Below are positions 46,601-60,536 of a DNA stretch of 64,000 nt, in pieces; the stretch's first letter is position 1; each line of letters starts with the position of its first letter. The position numbers and the translations under genes are program-made. Under the pieces are notes generated by a model, which was not told where the DNA came from, searched no databases, and saw only the letters and a list, made by a program, of their open reading frames with translations. The stretch spans positions 418,501-482,500 of the forward strand of contig JAZDSV010000002.1 of assembly GCA_036784855.1 (NCBI GenBank), written 5' to 3'. The DNA is from Aphelidium insulamus (Eukaryota; Aphelidiomycota; Aphelidea; Aphelidiaceae).

Positions 46601-47629
46601 CACGAACTATGGCTCAACACTATGGGGTACAGGCCGTCAGCGTCGAACGCCGCCGCATCTGCGCCAGTGTCTCCACTAGCACCTCTGTCGCAGCAGGATT
46701 CCGGGCTGTCAAGCGTGCCTGCTGGCGTGGCCCCAACGTCGCACATGTCGCAGTCAATGTCTTCACACCAAGAACAACTGCAACCACCTCCGCCGTTGGC
46801 GCACGCTCAAATTAATATGCAAGGCAGCGGGAACTATGCACCGCCATCTCATCAGCAGTCGTTTGGCGCGCCGCAACCACCGCAACTGTTTGCCGGTGGC
46901 TTACTGCCGCGGCAGGAGCGCGGCGGCAATCATCTGGCCGATCGGCACGCACTCTCACTGTCGGCGTTGTCGCAGATACGAGAGGACGGTGCACCCGTGC
47001 TGCCGCACCCTGACCCGACTATTTGGGGCGTCAACACCTCTCCCGTCGTTGTGGGCGGAAACATAAACACCAACCGATCGCCACCCGCAGCTGCTGGCCA
47101 CCATCTGCACTCGAGACCGCCGTGGCCGCACCACTCGCAACAACAACAGCACCGGCAACATCACCAGCTGGGACGACGACTGTCTGCTCCGTCACTGAAT
47201 GCCGCCGCAACACACGACTTGAACCCACATCACCTTGCTGCCGGCGCCTATTCACACCACTACCGCTCGCCGCCGAACCACGCTCCAGCCTTCCTGGCCG
47301 CACCGGGATACACCGCCGCCCCAGCCGCGCCGCCAATGCCATCCCGCGACTACTGGCCGCCGGCACCCACCCGCGTCTCACCACCATCAGGACTCAGCCC
47401 GCCGCACACGGGATTCCGGCCGGCCAACCCGTCCGCGCTGTCACACTCGTTCGTCCCGCCGATCACTCCGATGGAACAGCAGCAGCAGCAACAACAACAA
47501 CAACTGCAACTTCAGCTGCAACAACAACAGCTGCTCGCCCAGCGGCTGCGTGAACAGCAGCAACTGGAGCAGTCCAGGCATTACGATGGCAGCAATGATG
47601 GTGGTAGGCACAATCGCGGCGCTGATTAG
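43678..47629 (+). CDS. YAK1: Yak1 family DYRK protein kinase
   Basis: Eight or so exons. After a ~185-residue disordered N-terminus the Yak1-specific region begins, [17 protein letters not shown] and [20 protein letters not shown], followed by [12 protein letters not shown]. Kinase core: glycine loop [14 protein letters not shown] lysine AAIKVIKNK, catalytic loop [21 protein letters not shown], and the DYRK activation loop [14 protein letters not shown] whose second Tyr is autophosphorylated. The ~500-residue tail is Gln/His/Pro-rich, with poly-Gln runs at both ends of the last exon. In fungi Yak1 acts below TORC1/PKA in growth arrest and stress. An AT-repeat lies in the intron at 44714-44731. 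Confidence 0.95.
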
Positions 47630-48171
47630 ATTTTGGTACAACTTTTCTCTTGGTGTCATAGCTGTACTTATAGTTCGTACATATCAATCAGTAGCAAACT
47701 GTCTTCATTATATTTGGACAAATGCTATGCTTAATGCTGGTAATTGTTATTAATAAGAATCAGCTGCAGGAAGTACCTTCGAGGGAGTCATTCACTCCAT
47801 TACACTACATGCTCACTCAGACAGTTGTGAGGTGTTTAATCGTAACACCTCGGGAACAGAATTGAGCATAATATATATTGAGAACTTTACGTACCATTAA
47901 TGGAGTATGCAGGGAACAGTATAATTGAGGATAGTAACACCACTAAAGCTACCTACTGCAGCCCGAGAAATACCCCAGTACCTCGACCAATATCAGAATA
48001 CAGCAAGAATAGCATTATAGCAAGACATTGCAGAAAATTGTTGGACGAAATAAAAGTTTTTCAGACGAAAGCAATAATTAAGAATAATTAATAATATTTG
48101 GTGCACGCAGAGAAGCAGCCAGGGGAAATATCACGGTGAATAGTTCAGCACATAAGAACACGAACGCGCAA
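47630..48171. other. Intergenic with a short hairpin
   Basis: 542 bp, AT-rich. A perfect 8-bp inverted repeat with a 7-nt loop, GAGGTGTT-N7-AACACCTC, lies at 47829-47851. A 63-codon frame at 47900-48091 has no recognisable features and AT-rich codon use, so I do not call it a gene. AATAAA at 48049-48054. Confidence 0.4.
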
Positions 48172-49275
48172 ATGACAGCGCTGACACAAACGCGCCACGC
48201 GCCATTCCTGCACTATGCCGACACGGTGGAGGAGGGCGCGCACATACTGGTCTACATGACACCCACCATGAACTATCCGATATGCGTGCGCGCCGGCCAG
48301 CAGTTCACCAACTCACTGGGCGTGTTCACGCACGCGTCCATGATCGGCAAACCGTACGGCAGCAAGCTCTACTCGCACAACGGCCGCGGCCACATCTACC
48401 TGCTGCACCAGACCAGCGAGCTGTGGACCATGTCACTGCCGCACCGCACGCAGATTGTGTACACGCCCGACGCGGCATTCTGTCTGATGATGCTGGGTGT
48501 GCGGCCGGGGTGGCGCGTGATGGAGTGCGGCACTGGCAGCGCGTCATTCACCCACGCCCTGGCCCGTGCCGTCAACAACAGGGGACGTGATCTAGTTGAT
48601 GCTGATGCTAGTAATGGTGGTGGCTGTGACGGCAAGGCAACCACGGCAAATGGCCACGTGTACACGTTCGAGTACCACCAGCAGCGTGCCGACAGTGCCA
48701 AGCGCGAGTTGGCCGCGCATGGACTCTCGGACGTGGTCACACTGACACACCGCGATGTGTGCACCGAAGGGTTCCTGCTGGATGGAGATACAACCGCGGA
48801 TGCAATGATACCCACCGAGATTAATGCAGTGTTCTTGGACTTGCCAGAGCCGTGGCACGCGGTACACCACGTGGTGCCGTGCTTGTCCACCACGCGCCCA
48901 TCGCGCATATGCACATTCTCGCCGTGCATAGAACAGGTGCAGAGGACGGCACACGCGCTGGCCGTCAATGGATTCAGCGGCGTGGAGATGTACGAGTGTC
49001 TGCTGCGGCCACATCACTCTGTGCGCCAGATGCGGCCACAGCGCGACATCCGCACCCTCATTGACGGTGACATGAATGGTTGTCAGGCACTAGACGGCGA
49101 GGCACAAGACGGCGAGGAACAACAGGACCGGCAAGATCTCATGGACACTGCCGATGCCACCGATGACAACACCGCTGATGATGCCGGCATTGTGCTGGCA
49201 ACCAAGTGCGCCGCACAGACCAAGGGCCACACGGCCTTCCTCACATTTGCCGATTACATCCCGCCGCTGCTCTAA
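48172..49275 (+). CDS. TRM61: tRNA (adenine-58-N1) methyltransferase catalytic subunit
   Basis: Single exon, 367 residues from the ATG at 48172. An N-terminal beta barrel with GVFTHASMIGKPYGSKLY and RTQIVYTPDAAFCLMMLGV is followed by the SAM-binding motif I VMECGTGSASFTHALAR, the motif FLDLPEPWHAVHHV and FSPCIEQVQRT. These match Trm61/TRMT61A, which with Trm6 makes m1A58 in the T-loop of tRNAs. Low-complexity Asp/Gly insertions after motif I (DADASNGGGCDG) and near the C-terminus (DTADATDDNTADD) lengthen it. The conserved ending TAFLTFADYIPP is intact. Confidence 0.94.
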   Translation: MTALTQTRHAPFLHYADTVEEGAHILVYMTPTMNYPICVRAGQQFTNSLGVFTHASMIGKPYGSKLYSHNGRGHIYLLHQTSELWTMSLPHRTQIVYTPDAAFCLMMLGVRPGWRVMECGTGSASFTHALARAVNNRGRDLVDADASNGGGCDGKATTANGHVYTFEYHQQRADSAKRELAAHGLSDVVTLTHRDVCTEGFLLDGDTTADAMIPTEINAVFLDLPEPWHAVHHVVPCLSTTRPSRICTFSPCIEQVQRTAHALAVNGFSGVEMYECLLRPHHSVRQMRPQRDIRTLIDGDMNGCQALDGEAQDGEEQQDRQDLMDTADATDDNTADDAGIVLATKCAAQTKGHTAFLTFADYIPPLL

Positions 49276-49514
49276 GCTCTGATACATATGCATGCAGTAT
49301 TGGCGACAGTTTATAGATTGTTGAGACGCGGCTAGTTAATTACCTATATTTGTGTATTGGAGAACATTCATATACATTCGTGCCGCAGATCTTTACGTAA
49401 ACGGCATCTATGCAGTGGCAATAACAAACCTCTTCTTCTCCATAAACGATAGAAGATACTCAATGGATTATGCGTATGATGTTTAATATTTAACAACTAT
49501 ATAAACGATATAAA

Positions 49515-49822
49515 CTATTCACTTTGACGATGCCGCCGGGACACCGCGGAGTACCCGCCGCTCCGGTGCCTGCTTGCTTTGCGTGACACGTCTTTGGGTG
49601 TGGAAGCCGCCGACTGAACGCCAAACACTTCGCGAAAGAGCGGAATGTGTCGCAGCACAAATGCCCACAGCAGCCACCAGCCTGGTGCAGTGAGCTCATG
49701 CAGGTACAAATTTGTACACACACACACACACACACACCCAGCACAATGACGGCCACGGTGACAACCACTGCCCAGGTGAAATTCGCCACATCCAGCGCCA
49801 GTTGCCACGCTCTCGTCGCCAT
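49515..49822 (-). CDS. Small single-pass membrane protein
   Basis: Two exons with an intron at 49682-49737 (56 nt) give 83 residues. One long hydrophobic stretch spans the splice: FTWAVVVTVAVIVLG then WWLLWAFVLRHIPLF, followed by a basic Ser/Arg-rich tail (SRKASRHRSGGYSAVSRRH). The intron begins with a (GT)n run, so the donor is inside a microsatellite. The family is not recognised; the order of a short N-terminus, one helix and a basic tail fits a tail-out membrane micro-protein. Confidence 0.6.
49715..49737 (-). repeat. (GT)n microsatellite at a 5' splice site
   Basis: About nine GT units on the minus strand directly follow the exon base that completes the Gly codon, so the repeat itself forms the donor. 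Confidence 0.8.
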
Positions 49823-49903
49823 ATAGAATTGATCTTGATGCGTGGAGAGAGAAGAGAGTAAATATTATTATTAAACGGGTAATTCACGGAGAATCACCTC
49901 GAT

Positions 49904-50381
49904 ATGGTAATTGCAGTGCGCGGCTCCTTGCGCGCCGGCGGCTGCCAGTTGCGCGCGTTCTCGTCTGCGGCCGCGGCTGCTGCAGTCACACCTGGCCACC
50001 ACACCATCATGCACGCGTCGTCTGCCACCAGCAGTCACACTGCATCCACAGCCACCGCTATCACCACGGCGAATGACAAGCGACCACCACACGCGCCGAA
50101 CAACAACTCCGCGTCACCCTTGCCACCACCACCGGCACTCCCATGGAACGAGTACTTTGCCGTGCGCAAGCAGCGTAATCGTGCCCGACCCGTGCTGGGG
50201 GTACCGGTGGCCATGGCCTCGTTTGCCACGTTTGCCGGCACCGTGCACTTTAGTCCGTTCGTGCCCGTGATGGGCATTGACCCGGCGTTCGCCATGACGG
50301 CTGGCGCGCTGTGCACTGCGGCTGCCATGTATCAGGTGGGTGCGGCGGCTGGTTCTATTCTCTGGCGTGCGCGGCACCGTC

Positions 50382-50412
<31 letters not shown>

Positions 50413-50460
50413 TGTATGTATGTATGTGTGTATGTATGTATGTATGTATGTATGTATGTA

Positions 50461-50493
<33 letters not shown>

Positions 50494-51039
50494 ATGTATG
50501 TATGTATGTGTGTATGTATGTATGTATGTATGTGTATGTATGTATGTGTGTGTGTATGCATGCATGTATGTATGTATGTGTGTGTGTGTGTGTGTGGATG
50601 GATGGATGGATATATATTTTATGTTTATAGTTGTATGTATATATGTATGTATGTATGTGTGTGTATGTATGTGTATGTATGTGTGTCTGTATGTCTGTAA
50701 TGTATAAAGACTAATACTAATGTGCAGATGGACAAAAAGTTCTATGCCAAGATCAAGCAGCACCGAGCAGAGCGTGGCAGGTCACCGTACGCGTACCCGT
50801 CGGTTGCCAGCTCCAAGGCGATGAGTGTGATGTTTGTGTCGACGAGAGCAGGCAGCGGCACAACCTCTGGAGGCAGCATAATCGACAAGAAGGCCGCGAC
50901 ACCTAATACCGGCAGCAGTGGGGGCGCCCGCGACGACTACTACGGCGAAAAGATCCAGAGTGTGCATGATTACCGCAGCTGGCTTCGACGGCAGCGCAAA
51001 ATCGACCACGAGAACCAAGTGGTCACCGACCAGAAGTAG
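49904..51039 (+). CDS. PAM17: Pam17, presequence translocase-associated motor subunit
   Basis: Exons 49904-50389 and 50728-51039 give 265 residues. The N-terminus is an Arg/Ala/Ser presequence (MVIAVRGSLRAGGCQLRAFS). Family blocks: LPWNEYFAVRKQRNRARPV, two membrane helices around VPVAMASFATFAG and PVMGIDPAFAMTAG, GAAAGSILWRARHRH, then DKKFYAKIKQHRAERGR and the conserved end DYYGEKIQSVHDYRSWLRRQ. Pam17 binds Tim23/Tim44 at the mitochondrial inner membrane and helps assemble the import motor. It is known mainly from fungi, which supports the fungal placement. The intron is 338 nt, several times longer than others here, and is mostly GTAT/TG microsatellite; the donor is one of the repeat's GTATGT units. 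Confidence 0.93.
50384..50696. repeat. (GTAT)n / (TG)n compound microsatellite
   Basis: Runs of GTAT with interspersed GT runs fill almost the whole PAM17 intron; short GGAT and TATG blocks occur at 50597-50660. Confidence 0.95.
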
Positions 51040-51109
51040 CTTGATACAAACGTGGTATACACACATATAAGGCGCAACAATAGAGAGAGAGAGTCTAATT
51101 AATACTACC

Positions 51110-52222
51110 ATGAGCACCGCAAAGAGACCGCGCACTGACGCCGATGTGGCAGCGGATGCCAAGACAGACGCGACAGCCACAAGGTCAGATGCACCACCAC
51201 CAGCCGCTACTAGCAGGCCAGACAGCGCCATCACTGCCAGTACCACCATGGAGCCGTGCATATTCGGTCTGGCACCCATAAACTCTGTGACGCGGCATAT
51301 TGCCGACTTTCTCTACCGCCACATCGACACACCAGACGTGGAGATCGAGGCCAAGTTTGGCATAATAATTGACCGTACCACTCAGCGCCGGGTCCAGCTG
51401 CCGTGCCTGTGCGAGACGGGTACATCTCTGTGCTTTATCTCACAACTCACGCTCACTATGCACTGCCGCACAGTGCTTGACGAGTCCAGGCCGTGGTTCA
51501 CGTTCCAGGCCACCATGACCGTGCAGCAGCACCGACACTTCAACACCCTGCTCAACAAGCGCGTGGAGCAAGGCAAGGACGCGGCATTCAAGGTGTGTGC
51601 AAATATCTATACCACATCTACCGCGTTATAACTATGTAAATACAATAATCGTGCAGGGATCACCCGTCTACTACAAGCACACCAAAGTTAAGGACACGCT
51701 GTACAACGACGGCGGCCGGAGGGTGCGAGTGACACGGGATGCCAAGGACCCCGAAACCATTCTTGCCTGCGTGGAAAAGTCAAAAGTAGGCGACCTGCAC
51801 CTGCACATTCCCGGGTCAGCCTTTGACTGTCGCATTTCGGTAAACGTGGAGCGCCCAGGTGTGTCATATATGCATATGGTGGTACAACCACTATTCTATA
51901 ATAACTTACAGCCACGGCACCCGGCAATGCCACCGTGCACCAAGTACGCACCAAAGACCGCATATCATATCGACACGAGCTGGTCCAGGTGGATCTGACA
52001 CAAGTATTTAGCGACGTGCGCGGCGTGAATACCACATCGCACGAGCTTGAAGTGGAAATATCCGACATGGCCACAATGAAGCGGGAGCGGAGAAGGACAG
52101 CGCAAGGCGATGGCTCCGGACTGGGATATATCGGCGCCGTGCAGATATTTGTTAACAACATCCTGTCGCTGGCCAATAAAGCTCCCTGTGCACCTTGTAC
52201 ACCATGTACATACAAAACATGA
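51110..52222 (+). CDS. CET1: Cet1-type (metal-dependent) mRNA 5'-triphosphatase
   Basis: Four exons (first intron 51420-51473, 54 nt, stop-free and in frame; others near 51595-51657 and 51861-51911), about 305 residues. Motif A with alternating acidic residues, DVEIEAKFGI, and motif C, HELEVEISD, are the metal-binding Glu sets of the TTM/tunnel triphosphatases. Arg/Lys strands between them include YKHTKVKD, RRVRVTRDAKD and RTKDRISYRHELV. The enzyme removes the gamma phosphate of nascent mRNA before guanylylation. This fold, rather than the Cys-phosphatase type of animals, is used by fungi and many protists. It ends in a short Cys/Pro-rich tail (CAPCTPCTYKT). AATAAA at 52176-52181 lies inside the coding sequence. 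Confidence 0.9.
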
Positions 52223-52239
52223 TCAGTTTTATTTCATCT

Positions 52240-53018
52240 TTAGTGCCGTTTCTTCTTCTTCTTATTTGCTGCCGCGGCAGCCGCTTCATTCTGCATTTTG
52301 CTCCGATGTTCCGACCAGTACTTCTCGCGAGCTTTTTGCATTGCGGCCTCCTCAGGCACAATGATTTCCTGCACCCAGATTGTTTATATATGGGGATAAA
52401 GCGGTAAGCTACACTTACGTTAAGAGTGGGAGGTGGCTCCACAATATTTTCCTGTTTAACATATCCACTCTTCAACAGATAGTCGGTGGTAGGACAATAC
52501 TTTGTGTTTGACAGGCCGACTACTAGGCGCAAGTCAAGAAATTCATGTAGGACCTTTGACATGGCGTGTATCGACTCCACAATGTCTCGACACAAACACC
52601 AATACTCATGGTCGTATGAATCGCAGCATTCTGCAAAAATATAATCGCAATAGTTGAACCGCAGACTGACACCATTTTCTGTCACAGACCGCACCAGGTC
52701 AAAGAACTGGTTGCGCAATTGCAGCAGTTTGTCGACATCACCACAGCGCCGTACAGCATCCGGCAAGCCTGCCACCTCGTGCTCCAATTTCGTGAAGATG
52801 TGGTGCCTGGCCAGGTGGTGGACCGGTTCCGGAGTTTGTCGTAGTATATTTAGAAAGTTTTCACGGGACTCGTATACCGTCAGTGCGGCCGGGGTGTAGA
52901 ACTGCTCCAGCTTTGGTATTATCTCAAGCATACTTGCTTCAGCTGCCAAGATGTCAAAACAGCACAGCTCAATGTCGTCGTAGTCACGCCAGGTTGTCTC
53001 GCGTTCGGCGGGGTCCAT
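52240..53018 (-). CDS. Unrecognised cytosolic protein
   Basis: Two exons (intron ~50 nt, GTAAGT donor, near 52370-52420) give about 240 residues, start MDPAERETTWRDYDDIELC. Mostly alpha-helical and acidic; Cys and Tyr rich in the centre (FNYCDYIFAECCDSYDHEYW), then SKVLHEFLDLRLVVGLSNTK and CPTTDYLLKSGYVKQENIV. The second exon is a lone charged helix with a basic end (KKKKRH). The stop is 17 bp from the stop of the convergent capping-enzyme gene. I do not recognise the family. Confidence 0.65.
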
Positions 53019-53240
53019 TGTGGGAGTGGAGCCACAGGTGCTTAAAATAGCATTTGACACAGATTGGCGGAATGACACTTGACAATGAACTCACTTGGAC
53101 ACTTGACTTGAAAAGTATAGCATGTATTATTTGGTACAACAGGTGCAACAACACTTTCTTCGGAATTGAATGGGGTGGCGTGTAGGAGAAACGGCGATAC
53201 AGTAGACACATATAGAGCGAGGTTGAGTGATACTTGATTG

Positions 53241-55316
53241 TCAGGCCGGCGGCCGAATGGAAAAGAATGGATGCTGCAGTGCGTGTGCAGCAGTCAGCCG
53301 TCTTCTCGGATCATACTCCAGGCACCGGAATATCAGGTCGCAGAACTGTGCGTGGTATATCTGTGCATCTGACGGTGCTGCAGGTAGGCGACTGTCATTA
53401 TCGTTATCGGGCAGGGCTGTGAGGTCAATGATGCCATCACTGGGCACCGCTGCCACAGAAGACGACGGTGAGCATGCGGTCATCGGGCAGCGGTTCTCCT
53501 GGTTACTACTTGCGCTATCGGATGCGTGACTTGAAGATGCCGCGCCGCCAGCAGTTTTATATGTCGGCTTTCCATTGCCCTTGGTACCATTGGCAGTAGC
53601 AGTGGAACTGACACCACTTTGATCCACGTCAAACAGTAACCGGCGCGAGACAAGTGTGCGAATATCGGGCATGCTCATCACATACTGCACAGACTGCCAC
53701 GTGGTCTGATCGTCTGGGAATCGTACCGACATGGATCCCGTGTTAGACTGGTGGAAAAAAGTGCGCGAAGTCTCGCTCTTCTCCACGGCTTGTCGTACCA
53801 AATAGTCTGGCAGCGGGCCAAGCAGCTTCTCCATCATGGCCAGGTGCTCAATATTGTCATGTGTTTGGAACAAGGCATCGCCGGTCAGGAACTCCAGTAA
53901 TATACACCCGATGGACCACATGTCACACGGGAACGACCAGCCAAGGCCAAGCACCACTTCAGGCGCGCGATAATGCCGCGTAGACACCAGATGTGAGTGG
54001 TAGCCATCTTCGAATGCCGCAGAGCCAAAGTCAATGAGCCTGATATCGGACTGCATGAGTACCTTATTTGCCTTCTGCAATAGTTGCGTTAGATATACAG
54101 CTATGAAGATATATAGGGTATCACACATACGCGCGGCTTCCTTTTGGCGGTGGATGACGATGGCTTGGCCGAGTTGGACCGCTGATTTCGGCCCCGCGGG
54201 GCCAATGCAGACTTGCTGTCGCTGTTGACCAGCAGAATATTTTCCGGTTTCAAATCAGTGTGTACAATGTTGAGGCGGTGCAGAAATGCCACGCTCTGCA
54301 GCAGCTGCAAGGCGAAGCTCTGCACGTGCTGCAGTGGGAAGGGTTGAAAGTGGTTTGCCTTCAGGAAGTCAAAGACGGAGCAGGACAGCAGCTCAAACAC
54401 CATGCAGATGTGGTCCTGGAACTCAAATGTGTCGTACAGTTGAATGCAATGGTGCTGGCTGTGCGGATCGTTGAGGCGTACAGTGCGCAAAACGCGGATC
54501 TCCAAGTCGGCGGCGGCACGGTATTTCGGCACGGAGCGGATAATCTTTACCGCCACCCGCATAGCCATGTCGCGGTCCCAGCACTCGACCACCTTGCCGA
54601 AAGTGCCCTGGCCAAGCTGGCGCAGTATCTTGTCTACATATATTTAGTGGCTGCTGAACTGCAGTAGCGCAACATACAGCGCGGTGTGAGGTTGGTGCCA
54701 CAGACGATTATAAAGTGGCCGTCAGCATCATCCACGGGCTGCACAGCGTCTGGCTGGCAGTCCCGCGTCCTGGTCGCATCGACGGGTCGAATGGCTGTCG
54801 TGTTCAGCGTTGCTTGGGGTGGCGCTGGCCGAGACCTCGCGGCGCTCTTTCCCACAGATTTTGACGACTGCGCAGTCTGTGTAGTGCGCCGGCGTCGCGG
54901 CCTGGATATCTGCGGTAGCGGCGGCGGTGCGGGCGATGCTAGGGACGACATGACAGCACGGGCCTGGCGGTCCATGATGCGGGCACTCTTGCGCACCTGC
55001 TCACATGAACACATATATCAGCCAATGCACAGGGGATGGGCATGCAACGTACAGGAGTGGCCGGCAGTTGGCGCTCGGGTCGCTGTCGCCTGGCACCTAG
55101 GGACATGGTGGCAGCGGGGCGGGATAGCTGCGGTGTCACACTGGGCAGGTGGAAGCAGCCTGCGATATCGGGCGCTGATGTGGGTGGCGTTGGCGGGCAA
55201 TGCTCCGAGCTGTCCGCGCCGGTGGAGTGGGACGATTTCGTCAGAGCCGGCAGATGTGTGGATGGCAGTTGTGGCGTCAGCAGCGTACACGGCACCGTAG
55301 ATTCACGCGTGTCCAT
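53241..55316 (-). CDS. KNS1: LAMMER (CLK/Kns1/Lkh1) dual-specificity kinase
   Basis: Four exons. The N-terminal ~150 residues are Pro/Ser/Arg-rich and disordered. Kinase core: [40 protein letters not shown], then an Arg/Ser-rich insert before [13 protein letters not shown] and the activation segment [21 protein letters not shown]. The family name motif appears as [15 protein letters not shown] second insert (~95 residues) lies before the last helices ([22 protein letters not shown]). LAMMER kinases phosphorylate SR proteins and regulate splicing and stress responses. The N-terminal exon joins at [14 protein letters not shown]; a GTATGT intron splits the chain just before the glycine loop. Confidence 0.94.
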
Positions 55317-55621
55317 GCAGTGCGTGCTGGCCCTCTCTCTTTAGAACGCTCTTGTCCGGCGACGAACAGAGACTGCGGCACGGGAAACAGCAGCAGCCGC
55401 GCAAATGACCAGCAGAGAAGCAGTAGCGAACAAGTTGCGGGCGGAGTTTGAGCGGCGCGATTTTGCACTCTGTCGGCCGTTCACGGCGGCGCCTCGCAGC
55501 GCTGCCACTGTGCGAATCCTGCGCTCTGATTGGCGGCCCGGTTTGCGCCGCTATCGATGTCACATGAGCTGCTTTTTGTGCGCCACACATTCACACACAC
55601 ACACAGTCACAGTCACAGTCA

Positions 55622-55652
<31 letters not shown>

Positions 55653-56039
55653 ATGGGCGGTGTGGTGAAGCTCCATTACGTAAGTATTGCAACATTACTG
55701 TGCATCCTGTAGAGTATTAACTGCTGCGTTGCCTACCTCCTATCTTGATATCTGCTGGGCGCTAAACTCTTGTACTGTATCTACCTATACTCCTTGTTTA
55801 ACTACTCCGCGTGTACTCACTTTTCCGTTGCACCCACAATGCTATACACTCAACGCTGTGTACTCCCATTGCCATAGTCACAGACTACATATGTACAGCT
55901 ACAATACCAAATAACTGTCCTCATGGATTATGTATACTACATTCTCCATGAGGACAGATAAAATAGCATGCCATAAAAAAGCTATCTCCAGTCAACTCTC
56001 GCTTTATATCAGAAGCTTGTAGCGTGTGGCGGCAAACAT
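55317..56039. other. Intergenic with CA/AT microsatellites
   Basis: 723 bp. (CA)n at 55588-55605, an AGTCAC triplicate, and (AT)n at 55622-55645. An 87-codon frame at 55405-55668 runs straight through these repeats and has no recognisable domain, so it is not called. Confidence 0.5.
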
Positions 56040-56433
56040 CTACTTGGCCGCAACGACGTTGTGCTTCTTGGCGAAACGCTGGTTACGCAGGAACTTGGGG
56101 TCCACCTGCCATATACACGTCAGCTATTTTGTATATAGAGTATGAGTATGTAAGTGTATGTAACATAGGCTCGCCACTCAAGCATGCTGCTGATGGGCCA
56201 CTGTGCTAAATAGCGAGCGAGCACGAAATATTGCCCAATTATGCCTGGTATATCGTGAAGCGTAACGTACTCCCTTGAGTGACGGGTAGCGGTTGCTCTG
56301 CGGCTTCTTGATACCGTTGCGGTGAGCCTTCTTGTCTGCAAGATACATGTGTGAGCCAACGTGCACTATGGCCACAGAGGGAACAGCACGGCGTACTTTG
56401 GTTGTGGTTGGTGTGATTCTTGGATTTCGCCAT
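56040..56433 (-). CDS. RPL29: Ribosomal protein eL29
   Basis: Three exons give 60 residues: MAKSKNHTNHNQNKKAHRNG, IKKPQSNRYPSLKGVDPKFL, RNQRFAKKHNVVAAK. This is the complete small large-subunit protein eL29. The first intron (GTACGC donor) splits the Asn codon of HNQN and the second, 56106-56270 (165 nt), follows KG. The second intron is among the longest in the window apart from PAM17's and contains a hairpin that could be a small RNA. High expression is expected. Confidence 0.97.
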
Positions 56434-56832
56434 TTCGAGAGATTATATGTAGCTGAGAGCGTGGGTAAGTGAGATGCCAACAAAAATGGGCTCGTTGGTG
56501 CGAGTGCACGGCACTTACATGGTCTACGTGAGTGTGGATGGACAGGCAGGTGATGGCGGCTGCGTTGGAGTTGCAGTGAATTCCCTGCGCCGCATCTGAT
56601 TGGCTAATCCGTTAAGTATTACAATTTACTTTCGTAATAGATAACGCTTCCATGTTCATGCAGGTAACCATAATATAAGGCTTGCACCACAGTATCATAT
56701 ACCTCGATAGTGTATGTAGTGAATAAGTTTTAGATGTTTGGATGTATCTTTGATATGTACATACAGGCAAGGTGCGATGAACTTTACAGTCCACTTCATG
56801 TCCACTTCAAATCCACTTCAAATCAATCCCGG
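56434..56832. other. Divergent intergenic region
   Basis: 399 bp between the eL29 start (minus) and the Prp22 start (plus). No feature beyond AT-rich stretches. Confidence 0.4.
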
Positions 56833-60455
<3,623 letters not shown>

Positions 60456-60536
60456 GTGATCGGTGCGTCAGACGTGTTAATACAGCAAGTGATCTGATGG
60501 CGCGGTGATCAATTGCACTTTCTTTCATTGTAGCTT

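Noticed and set aside
47900-48091. 63-codon frame between Yak1 and Trm61
   Set aside because: AT-rich, no homology recognised, no splice or promoter support.
50355-50763. Repetitive YIHT / MYVC proteins
   Set aside because: Translation of the GTAT/GT microsatellite in the PAM17 intron.
55405-55668. 87-codon frame upstream of the LAMMER kinase
   Set aside because: Runs through CA and AT microsatellites and shows no domain.
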